IMG/VR virus record: IMGVR_UViG_3300031251_000068
Span: 1-36,199 of that record
Strand: one strand, 5' to 3'
DNA: 36,199 nucleotides
Origin: a virus
Under the pieces are notes generated by a model, which was not told the origin of the DNA, ran no database searches, and saw only the letters and a program-made list of their open reading frames with translations. The position numbers were made by a program, and so were the translations under genes. Of the stretch, positions 24,398-30,992 are shown one piece after another. How positions within the stretch are numbered: position 1 is the first letter of the stretch; every line of letters begins with the position of its first letter.

Positions 24398-24805
24398 ATG
24401 GAACAAGAGCCTGGCCATAAAGAATTACCACCTATGTCATGGAGTTGTGAACACTGTGGCACAGAATACGAGATAGACGACAATACCACTAATCTATACG
24501 TTGACATGAAACACGACGGTAAGTATACCTTTGTTCAGTTTGACTGTAAGGCCGAAGATTGTGCTGAAGTTACCAAATACTTTACTGACCTGGATAGCAC
24601 TAACGAAATAGGGGTGAGGGTGACGAACATCTATCCTATGTACGACATTCCTAAGTGGGTCAAGCAAGGTTGGAAAGAGTTACAGCACAGCAAGGAAGTT
24701 GAGCAACCAACAATAGAACTATCTTCGGTTGATGCAGATTGTTTGGTTTGGGACGCTATGATTGCTTACCTAGAACCAGACGATTTTAAGAAAGACCACC
24801 TGTAA
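24398..24805 (+). CDS. Zinc-ribbon protein, function unknown
   Basis: From ATG 24398 the protein has 135 residues, with 'CEHCGTEYEID' early and 'CKAEDC' about 35 residues later, together one likely zinc site. GGAA lies eight bases upstream. An in-frame ATG at 24371 inside the previous gene is possible. Its 3' end overlaps the minus-strand gene tail to tail by 20 bases. The acidic remainder gives no further clue. Confidence 0.6.
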   Translation: MEQEPGHKELPPMSWSCEHCGTEYEIDDNTTNLYVDMKHDGKYTFVQFDCKAEDCAEVTKYFTDLDSTNEIGVRVTNIYPMYDIPKWVKQGWKELQHSKEVEQPTIELSSVDADCLVWDAMIAYLEPDDFKKDHL

Positions 24806-25085
24806 GTTTTCTGATAATAAAACTGAACAGCTTTTGAGGATTAGCACCGTCTTGTCTAGCTTCGCTGGCAGCTCGGTGTATTTGATCAAAGGGTAAGTTA
24901 TAAAATCTTGCTGCAAACCATTTTTTGTAATTTGGGTCTATAAGGTCTGAGTAATCGGTCAGCAGTCTATCTACGATTACTGAGCTAGTGGTTTTCTCCC
25001 TATTGGCTATAGGGTTAAAACTTTTATCCAATGGGCTATTGGCTATAGGGTCTTTTTGATTATTGATGATGTCTGAAACTTGCAT
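24786..25085 (-). CDS. Only minus-strand gene, helical hypothetical
   Basis: This 99-residue protein starts after AAAGGTGG, read on the minus strand from about 25094, six bases before ATG 25085. A longer frame to 25253 runs through origin-like repeats and lacks support. The N-terminal third holds a doubled PIAN peptide encoded by a 16-bp DNA repeat. The C-terminal part 'KKWFAARFYNLPFDQIH' followed by a helix looks like a DNA- or protein-binding module. Placed beside an origin-like region, it may be a replication or early-control protein, but this is inference. Confidence 0.65.
   Translation of the reverse strand: MQVSDIINNQKDPIANSPLDKSFNPIANREKTTSSVIVDRLLTDYSDLIDPNYKKWFAARFYNLPFDQIHRAASEARQDGANPQKLFSFIIRKLTGGLS
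25000..25051. repeat. 16-bp direct repeat inside minus-strand gene
   Basis: CTATTGGCTATAGGGT occurs at 25000-25015 and again at 25036-25051, a 36-base period, giving a doubled Pro-Ile-Ala-Asn in the protein. It may be an iteron embedded in coding DNA or a small internal duplication. Confidence 0.7.
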
Positions 25086-25403
25086 TGCGTTGCCACCTTT
25101 TGTTATACTTAATAGTGATTGAGACAAAAGCCTCTTATGACCTCTAGTTTTCGCTAGGGGTCGTTTAATTTTTGCTTGCAAGCTTTCTGTTTGCGATTGA
25201 GACAAACAGGTCATTACATAATAGGCTCGCACAAGCACTTTGCCAAGCCCCACATATAGCGTATGAAACTACTTATGCACAACTAGTATCTGTTAAAAGT
25301 TGTCCACATGTGTGCAAGTCAACGCTAGATTATGATATATAAAAGTATTGACAAGTATATACCACAGGTGTATTGTTGAGGGGTAAACTAAACGAAAGGT
25401 ATC
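25086..25403. other. Origin-like and divergent control region
   Basis: This 318-base gap separates the minus-strand gene from the next plus operon. It holds a 12-base direct repeat GATTGAGACAAA (25117-25128 and 25195-25206) and a hairpin of GACCTCTAG with CTAGGGGTC (25139-25162). It also has two DnaA-box-like sites, TTATGCACA (25273-25281) and TTGTCCACA (25300-25308), and an AT-rich stretch at 25327-25361. Together these resemble a compact replication origin that uses host DnaA. Confidence 0.45.
25348..25376 (+). promoter_or_regulatory. Promoter of 25404 operon with shared operator
   Basis: TTGACA (25348-25353), 17 bases and TATTGT (25371-25376). The spacer end carries ACCACAGGTGTAT (25361-25373), nearly identical to the element at 23044-23056. 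Transcription would start near 25383, before the AAAGG of the next gene. Confidence 0.6.
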
Positions 25404-25574
25404 ATGAATAAAGTAAATATAATCTTAGTTACACTCGTAGTAATACTGGCAGCCAGCACAGGTTACTTCGCCTACCGAAACTGGCAAGCCTCACAAGGTG
25501 ACGTAAACCATGACGGTAAAACTAACGCTTTGGACTTGTCCAAGCTACTCAGCAACTACAATAAAAAAGATTAA
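25404..25574 (+). CDS. Membrane-anchored dockerin-like peptide
   Basis: This 56-residue protein has one N-terminal membrane span (about 5-24), then 'GDVNHDGKTNALDLSKLLS' at 32-50. That is a single dockerin-type calcium loop with the Asp-x-Asn-x-Asp-Gly pattern. Dockerins normally come as two loops and bind cohesins; a lone loop on a short anchor is unusual in a phage. I associate such anchored single loops with Saccharibacteria secreted proteins. It would face the cell exterior. AAAGG lies before the ATG. Confidence 0.75.
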   Translation: MNKVNIILVTLVVILAASTGYFAYRNWQASQGDVNHDGKTNALDLSKLLSNYNKKD

Positions 25575-25597
25575 GTAACATAAGGGGGGCAAAAAAA

Positions 25598-25738
25598 ATG
25601 TCAGCCAAAGAAATAGCAGAAATCAAAAAAGAGCTCGGCAGAATAACATACAAACAGCTCATGAAACTAGCTTACGAGCGAGCCCATGATGTCAGCGAAG
25701 AGCGTTTTATATTGAGGAGAATACCAGTATGCAGTTAA
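25598..25738 (+). CDS. Small charged hypothetical protein
   Basis: This 46-residue helical protein follows a very strong AAGGGGGG ribosome binding site. It starts MSAKEIAEIKKELG, and its stop overlaps the next gene by ten bases. Nothing identifies its role. Strong initiation suggests it is made in quantity. Confidence 0.6.
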   Translation: MSAKEIAEIKKELGRITYKQLMKLAYERAHDVSEERFILRRIPVCS

Positions 25739-26004
25739 ACAGAACGACAGTAGCCACGCTGTTTGAAATCAACTCACCGATCTGGAATGGTGGCAAAAAG
25801 AAAGTTGGCCTAGCAGCCTACAGGCTTAGTAAGCATAACGAGATACATTTTACCTACCGCCGAAAATCTGACGGTGAACTGTCGTTGCCTGATGTGTACT
25901 ACTTTGATGGTGATAAAGCCAAAGATTGTGAACGACAAAACGTAAAAGGCATGGAGCTTGTGCTAGTGCCATTCAGCGACCTTGAGTTGCTTGAGAGGGT
26001 TTGA
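25729..26004 (+). CDS. Hypothetical protein
   Basis: This 91-residue mixed alpha/beta protein is rich in Lys and Tyr. 'PDVYYFDGDKAKDCERQNVK' is the most distinctive stretch. It is co-transcribed with its neighbours, with short overlaps. No domain is recognised. Confidence 0.6.
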   Translation: MQLNRTTVATLFEINSPIWNGGKKKVGLAAYRLSKHNEIHFTYRRKSDGELSLPDVYYFDGDKAKDCERQNVKGMELVLVPFSDLELLERV

Positions 26005-26005
26005 A

Positions 26006-26311
26006 ATGAATAAAATACTTTGGTCGCTATTAACAGTATTCGTCGTGTTCGCTATATATACAACCGCTTTTCACTCTGACTGGATAGTAGTACCTACATT
26101 CCCAAAAGTCGCTGCCCTGGAATGTTCAGACAAATGTGCTCAACCACCAAACGCAAATAGGCCATACTTTGACGCTTGTGGTAACGAATATGATTACCAG
26201 GGCAATCTAATACTACCTGGCACTGGCTGTGTTTCGCCGTCACTTGTGACCCCTGTTCAAAATACGCCTACCCCTGTAAGTTCGCCGTCACCACAATTTG
26301 AGGGCAAATAA
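26006..26311 (+). CDS. Membrane-anchored secreted protein with four cysteines
   Basis: This 101-residue protein starts with a membrane span (about 4-22), followed by an exported region with CSDKC and two further Cys ('YFDACGNEYDYQ' and 'PGTGC') that could form two disulfides. A Pro/Ser/Thr-rich tail follows. GAGAGGG precedes ATG 26006. Together with the dockerin-like peptide it suggests that the phage remodels the host surface early. Exclusion of other phages is one possibility. Confidence 0.6.
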   Translation: MNKILWSLLTVFVVFAIYTTAFHSDWIVVPTFPKVAALECSDKCAQPPNANRPYFDACGNEYDYQGNLILPGTGCVSPSLVTPVQNTPTPVSSPSPQFEGK

Positions 26312-26520
26312 TGAAAGTCTATATTGTTACCTCAGATGATATTGAAGACGGCTATCCTACGAAAGCGTTTGACACTAATGAGAAAGCAGAAGCCTATACC
26401 AAGTTAGAGAAACAAGCAAAAAAAGATATTTTCTACTCTAATCGGCAGCCTCAGTATAGTCATATTGAATGGAAAGAAAGCATGTACTACGCTGAAATAG
26501 TGGAGTTTGAGGTAGAGTGA
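26311..26520 (+). CDS. Small hypothetical, YxVT-type
   Basis: The 69-residue product has the pattern 'MKVYIVTSDDIEDGYPTKAF', then 'NEKAEAYTKLEKQAK', and ends in an acidic strand 'YAEIVEFEVE'. It resembles small phage proteins of unknown role that share this strand-helix-strand order. Its start and stop overlap the genes on both sides. Confidence 0.6.
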   Translation: MKVYIVTSDDIEDGYPTKAFDTNEKAEAYTKLEKQAKKDIFYSNRQPQYSHIEWKESMYYAEIVEFEVE

Positions 26521-26702
26521 TGGTTGATACTGACGAATGTGATCACCCAAACGCCACAGTTGAAATGCTAACCTATGACAAACCTAGCTGGTGGGCTGAC
26601 GCTCAAATGTTCGTGAACGACGATAGCGAAGAGCTACCTACATTAGTTTGTCCTGACTGTGGCTTTGAAGAAATCCAAGAGCCAGACAACGACGAAGATT
26701 GA
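26520..26702 (+). CDS. Small acidic zinc-binding candidate
   Basis: This 60-residue acidic protein has Cys-x-His near its start and 'LVCPDCGFEE' near its end, which can form one zinc site. ATG 26520 shares its A with the upstream TGA. The function is unknown. Confidence 0.6.
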   Translation: MVDTDECDHPNATVEMLTYDKPSWWADAQMFVNDDSEELPTLVCPDCGFEEIQEPDNDED

Positions 26703-26727
26703 CTGTTATAGAATACTGATATATACT
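26699..26727 (+). promoter_or_regulatory. Promoter of leaderless regulator gene
   Basis: TTGACT (26699-26704), 17 bases and TATACT (26722-26727). The ATG at 26735 is eight bases past the -10 end, so the transcript should begin at or next to the start codon. There is no Shine-Dalgarno sequence. Confidence 0.65.
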
Positions 26728-26734
26728 GTACTAT

Positions 26735-26947
26735 ATGGGTAAATTACTAAAACCAAGAGAAATTGCCAAACGTGGGCTGATTAAAAACAGCACTGGCGAA
26801 GATAACGAAAGCACAAACTATCAATTTGTTTTGCAACTAATTAAAGCTGGGAGATTAAAAGCCAAAAATTACGGGACTAAAAGCCGAGCATATTGGCTGG
26901 TAAGCGAGGCTGAAATCAAACGCTACCAGGCAGAAGTCAATAACTAG
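26735..26947 (+). CDS. Small DNA-binding (excisionase/MerR-like) protein
   Basis: This 70-residue protein has '[11 protein letters not shown]', a short loop, '[19 protein letters not shown]' and '[18 protein letters not shown]', the order of a winged helix as in excisionases and helix-turn-helix 17 proteins. No integrase is present, so control of transcription is more likely than excision. Its leaderless mRNA recalls phage repressors such as lambda cI from PRM. Candidate targets are the ACCACWGGTGTAT sites. Confidence 0.65.
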   Translation: MGKLLKPREIAKRGLIKNSTGEDNESTNYQFVLQLIKAGRLKAKNYGTKSRAYWLVSEAEIKRYQAEVNN

Positions 26948-26958
26948 AAAGGGTTGCT

Positions 26959-27357
26959 ATGAGCAAAGTGAAGATACAGATCAAGAGTTACATGGGGTCA
27001 ATACTATTTGAGGCAGAGAAAGAAGAGTATACAGTTAAAAAAGCCCTGCGTGATGCTGTCCTGAGTGGTGCTGTCCTGAGTGATGCTGACCTGAGTGGTG
27101 CTGACCTGCGTGATGCTGTCCTGAGTGGTGCTGTCCTGCGTGATGCTGACCTGAGTGGTGCTGACCTGCGTGATGCTGACCTGAGTGGTGCTGACCTGAG
27201 TGGTGCTGACCTGAGTGGTGCTGACCTGCGTGATGCTGTCCTGAGTGGTGCTGACCTATATAATGTTAAGTTCTATGGTTTAGGCGGTAATACTAAAATT
27301 AAGAAAGAGCAGCTTGAGGATTTTCTAAGAGATCTCGGAATTGTAGTAGAGGAATAA
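26959..27357 (+). CDS. Pentapeptide-repeat protein
   Basis: The 132-residue product has about 30 ordinary residues, then 14 pentapeptides of the form [AV]L/DL-[SR]-[GD]-A, and a C-terminal helix. The core should form a right-handed square beta helix of roughly 3.5 turns. Some relatives mimic DNA and inhibit gyrase, but this one is short and less acidic than MfpA or Qnr. The repeats are near-identical at DNA level. Confidence 0.85.
   Translation: MSKVKIQIKSYMGSILFEAEKEEYTVKKALRDAVLSGAVLSDADLSGADLRDAVLSGAVLRDADLSGADLRDADLSGADLSGADLSGADLRDAVLSGADLYNVKFYGLGGNTKIKKEQLEDFLRDLGIVVEE
27046..27255 (+). repeat. Fourteen 15-bp tandem repeats
   Basis: Each unit is CTG, then CGTGAT, AGTGGT or AGTGAT, then GCT, then GAC or GTC. 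Only three positions of choice vary across 210 bases, with no silent changes apart from those. Such uniformity points to recent expansion or gene conversion. Confidence 0.9.
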
Positions 27358-27358
27358 A

Positions 27359-27553
27359 ATGGACGATCTTGAACTACAGGCAGGACGACACATACAAAAG
27401 GCTGAACAGACAGCCGAGTATCTTAAGTCCAAACTATCAGACCAACAGATACCTGACCGAAAAAAAACGTATATTCAGAAAGACGTAGATGCCCTAGAGT
27501 TTCTGCTTGAGTACGCTAAAGAAGCACTTGCAGCTAGAGGCATTAAGGTTTAA
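27359..27553 (+). CDS. Small helical hypothetical
   Basis: This 64-residue protein is almost all charged helix, probably a coiled coil ('LELQAGRHIQKAEQTAEYLK'). It starts three bases after the pentapeptide gene stop and may work with it. No family is recognised. Confidence 0.55.
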   Translation: MDDLELQAGRHIQKAEQTAEYLKSKLSDQQIPDRKKTYIQKDVDALEFLLEYAKEALAARGIKV

Positions 27554-27564
27554 TCTAAAATCTC

Positions 27565-27822
27565 ATGTCCGTAATCATTACTTACGATAAAGACGGCAAC
27601 AAAATACCATCAAGAGAGTTCTTGAGCATGGTTATTGTTTTGCTTCGTAAGTGTGAGGTAGAGACGGATATGAGTTTAGTGCAGTGGCTAGAGGGCTTTG
27701 GCGACTTGGACGATCAAGAAGTAGACATTGAAAACGACAAGTCGCTACGCTCTGCTGTTTATAAAATGCTGAAAGAGAACTACTTAGATCAAGAAGAGGC
27801 CAAAAATGCCCAAGCAAATTAA
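27565..27822 (+). CDS. Small acidic hypothetical
   Basis: This 85-residue acidic helical protein contains 'EFLSMVIVLLRKCEVETDM' in its first half. It overlaps the next gene by 17 bases. Its role cannot be inferred. Confidence 0.55.
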   Translation: MSVIITYDKDGNKIPSREFLSMVIVLLRKCEVETDMSLVQWLEGFGDLDDQEVDIENDKSLRSAVYKMLKENYLDQEEAKNAQAN

Positions 27823-28060
27823 AGAAGTTTCATTTATACCTATCCATGTTGGCTTTGATTATTCCACTCGGCCAATAGGCTATGTTGATGTGGCCGACGG
27901 CAACGTGGTGCTCAAGCTTAACGAAAAAGAGCAGATCGCTGTTGAAGATGTCAATACTGGCAAGGTCGTATTTGCACCTAGCTACTTAATCGTGAAAGAA
28001 GAAAACGGCGTAGTCAAAGAGATTTCGGTTGAGAGCTTTAGTCTCTTACGACAGGAGTAG
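27806..28060 (+). CDS. Small beta-rich hypothetical
   Basis: This 84-residue protein with alternating Val and charged residues ('YVDVADGNVVLKLNEKEQ') is likely a small beta barrel. AGAGG precedes the ATG. It is the last gene before the recombination promoter. Confidence 0.55.
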   Translation: MPKQIKEVSFIPIHVGFDYSTRPIGYVDVADGNVVLKLNEKEQIAVEDVNTGKVVFAPSYLIVKEENGVVKEISVESFSLLRQE

Positions 28061-28086
28061 TTACCCCTGATTATTATATATTGTTA

Positions 28087-28115
28087 TTGACTTTTATATA
28101 TGGCTGTGCTATTCT
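28087..28115 (+). promoter_or_regulatory. Promoter of recombination operon
   Basis: TTGACT (28087-28092), 17 bases and TATTCT (28110-28115), with TGC before the -10 as at the small RNA promoter. It serves the run of genes from 28145 to about 31951. Confidence 0.65.
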
Positions 28116-28144
28116 CAAATAGTCAACTAAAAGAAAGGGTAACT

Positions 28145-28351
28145 ATGACAACTACACCAACAAAAACTAACACATCAAAGGAAGTTATTAAATCAGTCAT
28201 GTGGCTGATTGAGGCTACATTTCGTGGCTTCGTGAGCTACATGCTCTTGGTACACTTCCGACACAACTATGTTGCTGTCGCTGCAGGGCTTTACGCACTG
28301 ATCACGTCTGCAATGATTGTGATAGCTCACTTTGTCAAAGCTCATAAGTAA
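28145..28351 (+). CDS. Small two-span membrane protein
   Basis: From ATG 28145 (GAAAGGG upstream) the product has 68 residues. Two hydrophobic segments lie at about 30-40 and 46-64 ('AAGLYALITSAMIVIAHFV'). An upstream in-frame start at 28100 lies before the -10 box and is ruled out by the promoter. Being first in an early operon, it is less likely to be a holin; exclusion of other phages is possible. Confidence 0.6.
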   Translation: MTTTPTKTNTSKEVIKSVMWLIEATFRGFVSYMLLVHFRHNYVAVAAGLYALITSAMIVIAHFVKAHK

Positions 28352-28365
28352 GAAAGGGGGCATCA

Positions 28366-29046
28366 ATGTCCAAAGAAGAAGAAACTAAACCAACGCCACA
28401 GGCTGAGGTTATACCAAAGCCCAGCACTGTGACAGTCCGAGATACCGAGAAAACAAGCCTACTCAATCCAGAGATTTACGTTCAAATGAAAATCCTGGCA
28501 AATGATTTCATAGCTTCAAAAGCTATACCTCAATGTTGGCAAACTGCTTCTCAGGTACTTGTAGGCTTACAGACTGGCCTAGAAATGGGTATGACACCTA
28601 TGGAGAGCATGAACTCTCTGTATGTAGTCAACGGTGCTGTAAACATTTGGGGCAAAGCCGTCACTAAGCGACTTCGCATACATGGCTTTCAGATTAAATA
28701 TACCGACGAAACGCCAGAACAAGTGACCGCAACTATCACCAGGGCCAAAGAAAAGTACAGCTTCACATTCAAATATGCTGATGCTGACGCTTCTGGCTAC
28801 ACCAAAGACAGCTACGGCAAGGATAAGATCGGCTGGAAGCCTGGTCAAAACCGATTGCTCAAGCTCCGTTATGGTGCTCTGAGTGCATTACTTAAGACTG
28901 AAGTACCTGATGTGCTTGATAGTCTTAATGGCGTTGCCGAAATAGAAAACGACTTTGCCGAGCCAGCTAAGGCATTGCCAGTTGGCAGTGAAGACAAAGC
29001 TAAGCAAATCGCTGAGGCAGTCAAAAATGATAGCCCAAGCGAGTAA
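28366..29046 (+). CDS. RecT-like single-strand annealing protein
   Basis: This 226-residue protein has 'CWQTASQVLVGLQTGLEMGM' and then 'MESMNSLYVVNGAVNIWGKA', a pattern found in RecT-type annealing proteins of phages. 'QNRLLKLRYGALSALLK' follows in the C-terminal half. It should anneal strands resected by the exonuclease encoded next, with which it overlaps by 20 bases. The pairing of genes supports the call more than motif strength does. Confidence 0.65.
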   Translation: MSKEEETKPTPQAEVIPKPSTVTVRDTEKTSLLNPEIYVQMKILANDFIASKAIPQCWQTASQVLVGLQTGLEMGMTPMESMNSLYVVNGAVNIWGKAVTKRLRIHGFQIKYTDETPEQVTATITRAKEKYSFTFKYADADASGYTKDSYGKDKIGWKPGQNRLLKLRYGALSALLKTEVPDVLDSLNGVAEIENDFAEPAKALPVGSEDKAKQIAEAVKNDSPSE

Positions 29047-29662
29047 GGCAGAGCAAGGCAGTTACCAGTGGCTTAAAGACCGTATAGGCTTTGTCACTGC
29101 CAGCAACGTCTCTGACGTTATGGCCAAAGGTAGCGGTGCAACACGCACTAATTACATGGTCAAAATGCTTTGCGAGATATTGTCAGGTGAGCCAGTAGTC
29201 GGCTTCAAGTCAAAGTATATGCAGGACGGCAATGACAACGAGCCACTTGCTAGAGAAATATACCAGCAAATCACAGGCAACACAGTCACCGAGTTACCTT
29301 TCTACTACATCATAAAAGAAAAGCTTGGTGCTTCAAGTGACGGTGAAGTAGATGCTGACGGCATTATTGAGATCAAGAATGTCATACCAGCCGAGCAGGT
29401 CAGGTTTCTGACTACTGGCAAAATCAAGTCTGAGTACATCAAGCAAATGCAGACCCAGCTTTATGTACTTGAGAAGCAGTGGTGTGACTTCGTGAGCGTC
29501 AGTCTTGGTGACGAAGAGAAAGGTGAGTTGCCTGATCGTTACAAAGTTAAAATATTAAGGGTCAATCGTGACGAAGATATGATTTTACAGATCAGAAAAG
29601 AAGTAACATTTTTCCACCACGATTTGCAAGAGTTAATTAACAAATTAGAAAGGGTTAAGTAA
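29027..29662 (+). CDS. YqaJ/lambda-type 5'-3' exonuclease
   Basis: This 211-residue PD-(D/E)XK exonuclease has 'QGSYQWLKDRIGFVTASNVS' at the start, Glu72 in 'NEPLAREIY', Asp105 in 'GASSDGE', the Glu115-Ile-Lys117 core, and 'YIKQMQTQLYVLEK', the family's conserved late helix. It resects double-strand ends for the annealing protein. ATG 29027 lies inside the RecT-like gene. A longer in-frame start at 28955 would add 24 unrelated residues. Confidence 0.9.
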   Translation: MIAQASKAEQGSYQWLKDRIGFVTASNVSDVMAKGSGATRTNYMVKMLCEILSGEPVVGFKSKYMQDGNDNEPLAREIYQQITGNTVTELPFYYIIKEKLGASSDGEVDADGIIEIKNVIPAEQVRFLTTGKIKSEYIKQMQTQLYVLEKQWCDFVSVSLGDEEKGELPDRYKVKILRVNRDEDMILQIRKEVTFFHHDLQELINKLERVK

Positions 29663-30630
29663 TGGCAGATAGTGAATTACAGGTAATATTAACAGAGCAA
29701 AATGTTGCCAAAGAAAATGCCGAGCTACTGCTCAAAGCCTTTGGTGCACCATTTGAAGAGGCAGGCAAAATCCTGGCTGAATACAAAACCATAGTTGTCA
29801 CCGAAGAAGATCAGTTTGACCTCATGGCCGACGCACGAAGCAAGAGGCTTGCACTTAAGAATATCCGAGTGGACGTTGAGAAAAAGCGTAAGGAGCTCAA
29901 AGAAGACAGCCTACGCACTGGCAAAGCTATTGACAGTGTGGCCAAGTTCGTCAAAGAAATCATTGAGCCAGCCGAAGAATACCTTGAGCAGCAAGAAAAG
30001 TTTGCCGAAATAGCTCAAGAGGGACGAGCATTGAAACTTAAGCATGAACGCATAGAAAAACTTATGCAATATACTGATGACATCTCGCTCTATAACCTAG
30101 ACGAAATGAATAACGATCAGTTTAACGCTTTACTCGCTACCCTCAAGTCCAGCCTTGAAGCTAAACTTGCTGAAGCCAAGAAGATTGAAGACGAACGCAT
30201 AGCCAAAGAAAAAGCTGACGCCGAAGAGCAAGAGCGTATGCGTGTTGAAAATGCTAGGCTTAAGAAAGAAGCTGAAGAGCGTGAAATCAAAGCTGCCGAA
30301 GAACGTGCTAAGGCCGATAAAGAAAAAGCTGACGCCGAAGCCGAGGCAAATGCCAAGATAGAAGCTGAGCGAAAAAAGCGTGAGGCCATTGAAGCTGAAC
30401 AGCGTGAAGAACGTGCTAAGGCCGAAGCTGCACGTCAGAAAGCCGAAGATGAAAAGCGTCAATCATTACTTGCACCTGACAAAGAAAAGCTGCTTGCCTT
30501 TGCTGCCAGCCTAGAGAAGTTAGAACTGCCTGCATTAGCCAGCAAAGACGCCCAAGACGTACTTAACCAGGTTGAAGAGTTGCTTGCCAAAGTTTCAACT
30601 TATATAAGGGGTAATGTTAAAGGGCTATGA
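29662..30630 (+). CDS. DUF1351-like coiled-coil recombination partner
   Basis: The 322-residue product has a globular N-terminal part ('ARSKRLALKNIRVDVEKKRK', then 'IIEPAEEYLEQQE'), as in DUF1351-type proteins often encoded beside YqaJ and RecT genes. A long Ala/Glu/Lys coiled coil covers about residues 170-275. The coiled coil is made of near-repeating segments (AEERAKADKEKADAEAEA). It probably binds the annealing or exonuclease proteins. Biochemical function of the family is not settled. Confidence 0.7.
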   Translation: MADSELQVILTEQNVAKENAELLLKAFGAPFEEAGKILAEYKTIVVTEEDQFDLMADARSKRLALKNIRVDVEKKRKELKEDSLRTGKAIDSVAKFVKEIIEPAEEYLEQQEKFAEIAQEGRALKLKHERIEKLMQYTDDISLYNLDEMNNDQFNALLATLKSSLEAKLAEAKKIEDERIAKEKADAEEQERMRVENARLKKEAEEREIKAAEERAKADKEKADAEAEANAKIEAERKKREAIEAEQREERAKAEAARQKAEDEKRQSLLAPDKEKLLAFAASLEKLELPALASKDAQDVLNQVEELLAKVSTYIRGNVKGL

Positions 30631-30977
30631 ACGAAGAAAAGGTCTACCCAAAACGTACTAATCAGCAGAATAAAGCATTACATGTTCTATTCAGTCTGCT
30701 GGCCAACATCTTAAACGATAACGGTTTGGATATGCGTAAGACCTTAAAGCCTGAAATTGATATACCCTGGTCTGGCCCAGCAGTTAAAGAGTTCTTGTGG
30801 CGACCAATTCAGACGGCACAACTTAATAAACGCTCAACTACTGAGCTCACCACAGTAGAAATTGACAAAGTATTTGACACGATCAATAAGCACTTAGGTG
30901 AAAAGTTTGGCTTGCATGTACCTTTTCCATCTGTTGAAGACATAATTTTACAACAAGAGGCGAAAGCTAAAAAATAA
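30627..30977 (+). CDS. NinB-like recombination protein
   Basis: This 116-residue protein has 'RTNQQNKALHVLFSLLANIL', 'LKPEIDIPWSGPAVKEFLWR' and 'INKHLGEKFGLHVPFPSVED'. It matches in outline phage proteins of the NinB/Orf region that bind single-stranded DNA. Its place after exonuclease and annealing genes supports this. I rate family identity as likely but not firm. Its ATG overlaps the upstream TGA. Confidence 0.6.
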   Translation: MNEEKVYPKRTNQQNKALHVLFSLLANILNDNGLDMRKTLKPEIDIPWSGPAVKEFLWRPIQTAQLNKRSTTELTTVEIDKVFDTINKHLGEKFGLHVPFPSVEDIILQQEAKAKK

Positions 30978-30992
30978 AAAGGTTATGATAAA

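Noticed and set aside
25086-25253. N-terminal extension of the minus-strand gene to 25253
   Set aside because: The added 56 residues cross repeats and a hairpin, and a good ribosome binding site supports ATG 25085.
26735-26947. Excisionase of a temperate phage
   Set aside because: The fold fits, but no integrase or attachment site is visible anywhere on the circle, so a transcription role is preferred.
27046-27255. CRISPR-like array of short repeats
   Set aside because: Units are 15 bp with no spacers and stay in frame as pentapeptides, so this is coding repetition.
30117-30462. Two minus-strand frames of 90 and 110 codons
   Set aside because: They are by-products of the repetitive Ala/Glu/Lys coiled coil on the plus strand and are low-complexity Ser/Phe/Leu proteins.
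30984-30989. TATGAT as a leaderless promoter for the lysozyme-like gene
   Set aside because: It sits only three bases before the ATG, and AAAGG offers a normal ribosome binding site.
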